Source: Thermomucor indicae-seudaticae (lineage: Eukaryota; Mucoromycota; Mucoromycetes; Mucorales; Lichtheimiaceae). Taken from it: a DNA stretch of 24,244 nucleotides. The notes below the pieces were generated by a model. That model saw only the letters and a list, made by a program, of their open reading frames with translations, was not told where the DNA came from and did not search any database. This document shows positions 20,514 through 24,244 of this stretch, one piece after another. Position 1 is the first letter of the stretch. Every line of letters starts with the position of its first letter. The translations under genes were made by a program, and so were the position numbers. The DNA lies in the NCBI GenBank assembly GCA_000787465.1, contig JSYX01000419.1, forward strand, positions 1-24,244. Direction: 5' to 3'.

Positions 20514-21277
20514 ATGGACCCTGCTGAAAAGAAAAAGCTCGCATTGATTCTCGTGGACATTCAGAATGACTTTCTCGAGACCGGAGCCCTGCCGGTACCC
20601 GAAGCATCCCAGATCTTGCCTACCGTCTTGGATCTCGTCAATGACTTTAAGGACCATCTCATCATTGCGACCATGGTATATCTCTCTCTCTATCTAACGC
20701 CTCACCTAATAATCAGCATTTCTATAGGACTGGCACCCTCCTGACCACACCAGTTTTGCCCTGAATCATCCAGGCAAGCGTCCATTTGATACCATCAAAT
20801 TGGAATACGACGGCACGGTTACAGATCAAGTCTTGTGGCCCTCTCACTGCGTGGTGAGTTCTCCCCTCCTCTCTGTCCGATCAATAGTAATAATAATAAC
20901 AAGAATAGCAAAATTCTGCAGGCGCGCAACTAGCTCTCCCTCGCGTGGAATCCGTCGCTTATGTCATCAAAAAGGGCACCAACAAGCATGTCGACTCGTA
21001 TAGCGCGTTCGCAGATAACCACTATCACGAGATCACTGATCTCGCCAAAATCCTTCATCAGCACTTAATCGAGACCGTGGTCATCGTCGGTCTTGCGGCC
21101 GACTACTGTGTCAAATTCACTTGCTTGGACGCCCTCAAGTTTGGGTTCAAGACCGTTCTGGTCAAGCAGGGCACAAGGGCTGTGCAATCGGATCAATTGG
21201 AACCCACGTTCGACTATCTTCGTTCCAAGGGCGTGTTGGTTGTTGATTATCCGTTTGTAAAAGACCATCTGTTGTGA
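20514..21277 (+). CDS. PNC1: Nicotinamidase (isochorismatase-fold, PNC1 type)
   Basis: Hydrolyses nicotinamide to nicotinate and ammonia in NAD salvage, which also relieves nicotinamide inhibition of sirtuins. Exons 20514-20675, 20728-20853 and 20909-21277 give 218 aa in frame. Catalytic triad: D15 (LVDIQNDF), K118 (VIKKG) and C163 (GLAADYCVKFT). Metal ligands D55 and H57 (DWHPPDHTSF) and H94 (WPSHCV) are present. The residues fall at nearly the same spacing as in yeast Pnc1. Exon 3 begins QNSAGAQL, so the acceptor is GAATAG at 20908 rather than the nearby CTGCAG, which would cause a stop. An upstream in-frame ATG (20439) is unlikely, since it would translate the TC tract as SLSLSL and overlap the TRAX start region. 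The stop lies 33 bp from that of convergent TSC1. Confidence 0.95.
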
Positions 21278-21310
21278 TAGGGTATATTATATACTATTTG
21301 CAACTTTTTT

Positions 21311-24021
21311 TTAACAAGACGTTTTGTTTTGATATGTCCTGAGTTCATTCTCTAGCTCAAACGCCCTGAATAGCAAAAGGTGTCAAGTAACCAAGACGCA
21401 GCAGTCAATGCTAGCCACTTACCGTTTCTGGGCAGCCAACAGTTCCGAGCTTTGATTAGCCAATAGGGTCTCTTGTTCTGCAAGCTTTTGCTTCAGCGCT
21501 TCCATTTCCACCTGCCATGCTTTGCGTGCCTCTCTAAATCCACGAAGTTTCCTCGACTGTTCATCCTCCCATCGGATATGCTTTTGCTTTGTCATGGCCG
21601 ATTCGGACTTTAGCTTGTCCAAAGCATCCGTTGCCTGTTTTAGTTGTGCTCGCAACATCCGTGTCATGTTGTACTAATCATAGCCGGTGCAACTTAGCGC
21701 GCGTTTTCTTCAAACCGAAGCTCAACCAACCAACTAACCATTTGTTGCCTTTCTGCCTCGACAGAGCTGTCAATCATGTGCTCGTGATGTAGACGACCCA
21801 TATGCTGCAAATGCTGTTGCTTCACAAATAACTCAAAGTTCAGCTCGTTCCTCAAAAGCAAAACTTCGCGTTTCAATCCTGCAATCAACAGCTTCGTCTC
21901 GTCTTGGTCCGCAGCAGATAGACTCGTATCGCCCCATGACATGCCTGTTGGTGGCAGTGAAGCCAAATCTGCATCCTGATATATCGAGTCAATCACCAGG
22001 CCTCTACCATCAGCCAAATCGCCTTACCCAAACATCATCGCCGCCCACCAACACTTCAGCCCCACTTTTCAACGCACGATGGATATCCAGAATCGTTTGC
22101 ATTACGGTTGGTTTGCTACTACTACTGCTGTCTACTTCCGTAGGAGGCCTTTTTTCCTCGGGTTCATCCGAGTCTGAAGTCGAAGCCGATGAAGAAGAAT
22201 CAAACACCGTTTCGTCAAAAAGAAGATTGGGCTGCTGCTCGCCGTCCTTTTTCCCAGAACTACTGAAGCCCACCCTTGAAGCCGCGTTGGTCAGGTCGAG
22301 GCTCATGATCTGAGCAATCACGTCGGGTGGTTCCATCTTTTTCCAACGCTGACCGTCCTCAAGCTCGGTCTTGGTATCCATCGTAACAAGGTTAGGGTGT
22401 AGCATATGCCGAGTCACCTGCGTCTACAAACACGTTAGTTATTACCTGGCCAATCATCCATCCACGAAGAAAGCCCCAATTTACAAGAGTACGTGTTTTG
22501 AATGTCTCTTCGTCAAACTCCTCCGGCACCGTAAAGTTGTTTTCTCGGAAGTACGAGTATGGCCGCCGTAAGAATTCCAGAAAGTTGCAAGGGTATAGAC
22601 CGTACAGCGACGTGAATAGAGGTCCCGTCTGCGGATTCGAAGGCGGCGCGGACAATTTGGAAAACGTGTAATCTGCATATCCAAGGAGCTTAATAACACG
22701 ATGTCAAGATGCCCTCGAAAGGTATATATCTACCGGCGCAATCCCAGCCATTTTCTGCTGCGACTCGAGCAGACGACGTAGCAGCAAAACCAGACTGTGA
22801 CGACTGCATACCCTGCTTTTGCCGCATATCACGAAGCTGATCCCAACACAACGCCCGTGCGAAAATGTAAAATAGTTGTGGCAGATACGGCGGCAACGCA
22901 TTGCATATCCGGGGAAGGAGCATAATCAGATTCGTCACTGATAATGCAATCAGCGTCGTAGAGTTGTCGTACTATAAAAGCTTTGGGCGTCCGAGTCTTA
23001 TTCTTTTTGGCCATCTGCAAGATAAAACACCTACCATCAGCGATTTCAACATGGAGTTAAACAAGTCTGTTTCCAGAATTTCATGCAGACGTGTCCGCTT
23101 CGACTCGATGTGAGTCCTCTGTCTCTATACGTCGTTCACAGCAAGCCATACCTTGCGCAACAAGAATTCGCTTAGCAAATACACAATTTGCAGCCGATGT
23201 TTGCTTGACAGGAAATACTTGTTCAGCAGCGTATAGAATGGCTAAGGCCCAACGCGAATAAATACAACCACCACCACCTATTCTCTTTCTCTCCTCTCTC
23301 TCACCTTCGTATCCGCAGCTCCATAACTCAACAGGACACCAACCAGGTTTTTCGACCACTCATCTTGTTCAAGCTGCAAGAGCGCGGCTGTCTGGTTCTT
23401 CTTGTCCTCATCAAGCTCGCGCTTCTGACAGCTCTCAGACCACGCCAGATACTCTTCGACAACCTTTTGCGCCGCATAAAAATACGTCCTCTGCTTCTCC
23501 TGCTGCATAATCAGCGCCCCCGCGACGATCTCTCGCGCCTCTTTCTTGACCGTCTCGGTATACGACGCCGTACGCAAGATCGGTTTCAGTGCCGGCTCCC
23601 ACCAGTCCCGGAATATCCGGAGCGTGCCCAGCACAGGTAACAACAGCCGAACGAAACGCACTAACAGCGCCTGCTGGTTCTGGATCCGGAGCGCGTCCGG
23701 ATGGCAAGACACTTGATGCTCGGAAAACAGCGTCGTGCCCAGCATGAGCAGGTCGGTCGAGAACTTGTCCACTTCGTTAGACGGCGGTGTGGCTGTGATC
23801 CCTCCTGCTGCTGATCCTGCGGTAGTCGTCGAGCTCAATGTCGCTTTCGGTTCACTGTTGCCGCTACTCGCTGCACTGCCACCGGTTGCCGTCGCCGAGG
23901 CGCCATTGTGATCTGCCAAATACTGCTCAATCAGATCAATCGTATCCTGGCCATCGGACTCGGCAGTCGCATGACGAAGCGTGTTGTTGACGGAGCGGTA
24001 AATGTCTTTAAGTGTGACCAT
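21311..24021 (-). CDS. tsc1: Hamartin / TSC1 homologue
   Basis: Scaffold of the TSC complex that, with TSC2, restrains Rheb and TORC1 at lysosome/vacuole membranes. Nine exons: 24021-23305, 23241-23152, 23103-23035, 22971-22734, 22672-22485, 22423-22028, 21975-21739, 21673-21423 and 21365-21311, giving 746 aa in frame. The helical-repeat N-terminus (1-450) includes HRLQIVYLLSEFLLRK and LFTSLYGLYPCNFLEFLR (human LFHRLYGMYPCNFVSFLR). It then has HMLHPNLVTMDTKTELEDGQ followed by RWKKMEPPDVIAQIMSLDL, matching the human HPELVT...RRWKRLETHDVV region. An acidic/serine-rich linker follows, then a coiled coil (about 592-730; LLLRNELNFELFVKQQHLQH resembles the human LLYERFKRQQHALR segment). It is shorter than human TSC1 (1164 aa). 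The intron 5 acceptor may be 6 nt further on (exon from 22417), removing TQ. No TSC2 gene is in the window. Confidence 0.9.
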
Positions 24022-24244
24022 AAACCAGACAGAAAATGAAAACGTTGGCTCGGTTTATGTGTCAGCGGGACTTCATTTTACGCGCTGCATATCATCTGAA
24101 ACGTTTCCTGCACTGTTACTAGTTCATACCCAATGCGTTACATACATAGACCATAGCATTATCGTTTATATAGAGAGCTCAAACATCTTTACATTAAGAA
24201 CAAGGTCGCTCCTGAAAATTATTTTTTTTTTCAGCATCAGCTTT
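24022..24244. other. Upstream region of TSC1 and window edge
   Basis: No gene was recognised. On the plus strand the end carries a T-run followed by CAG (about 24223-24235) that looks like a splice acceptor, so an exon of a rightward gene could begin at the very edge. Too little sequence follows to test it. Confidence 0.3.

Noticed and set aside
22418..22445. 28-nt GT-AG intron in TSC1
   Set aside because: Far shorter than every other intron here (43-77 nt). A donor at 22484 (CTT|GTAAAT) with the CTAAC branch site and a TAG or CAG acceptor gives a normal 61- or 67-nt intron and keeps frame.

Overview
The window looks like nuclear DNA of an early-diverging filamentous fungus, probably Mucoromycota (Mucorales-like). 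The reasons are many short introns (43-77 nt in my models), very compact intergenic spaces, a giant group X-type hybrid histidine kinase, and a transposon-rich flank with IS630/Tc1-, MULE- and repeated-family remnants. The placement is inference from gene content and architecture, not from a database match.

Layout. Bases 1-6.1 kb are a transposon graveyard. A decayed minus-strand gene of a repeated-looking family (about 174-1457) is followed by a 1.26 kb stretch with no recognised gene. Next comes an apparently intact 1654-bp IS630/Tc1-type DNA transposon (2723-4376) with 121-bp terminal inverted repeats, TA target duplication and an uninterrupted DD34E transposase. Last is a frameshifted Mutator-like (MULE) transposase remnant (about 5247-6131). 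Bases 6.7-13.9 kb hold one plus-strand gene of 10 exons, a 2233-aa hybrid histidine kinase. A 1.3 kb spacer leads to a SAM-dependent methyltransferase (15247-16498, +).

From 16.6 kb on the genes are tightly packed: an arrestin-like adaptor (-), a PP2A activator PTPA (-), translin-associated factor X (TRAX, -), nicotinamidase (+), and a hamartin/TSC1 homologue (-). TRAX and nicotinamidase diverge from 67 bp. Nicotinamidase and TSC1 converge with 33 bp between stop codons.

I rebuilt every multi-exon gene by hand. All seven models keep reading frame across 36 introns. Three of these are GC-AG introns: one in PTPA and two consecutive ones in TRAX. One of the TRAX introns separates the two catalytic glutamates of the C3PO endonuclease site. 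Several products (PTPA/PP2A, TSC1/TOR, nicotinamidase/NAD, hybrid kinase) belong to nutrient or stress signalling, but I see no evidence of co-regulation beyond proximity. I found no wholly new system. The most novel points are the GC-AG intron cluster, a probably active transposon, a fungal TSC1 that could easily be missed, and an in-frame stop-free intron next to the phospho-acceptor of the kinase receiver domain.
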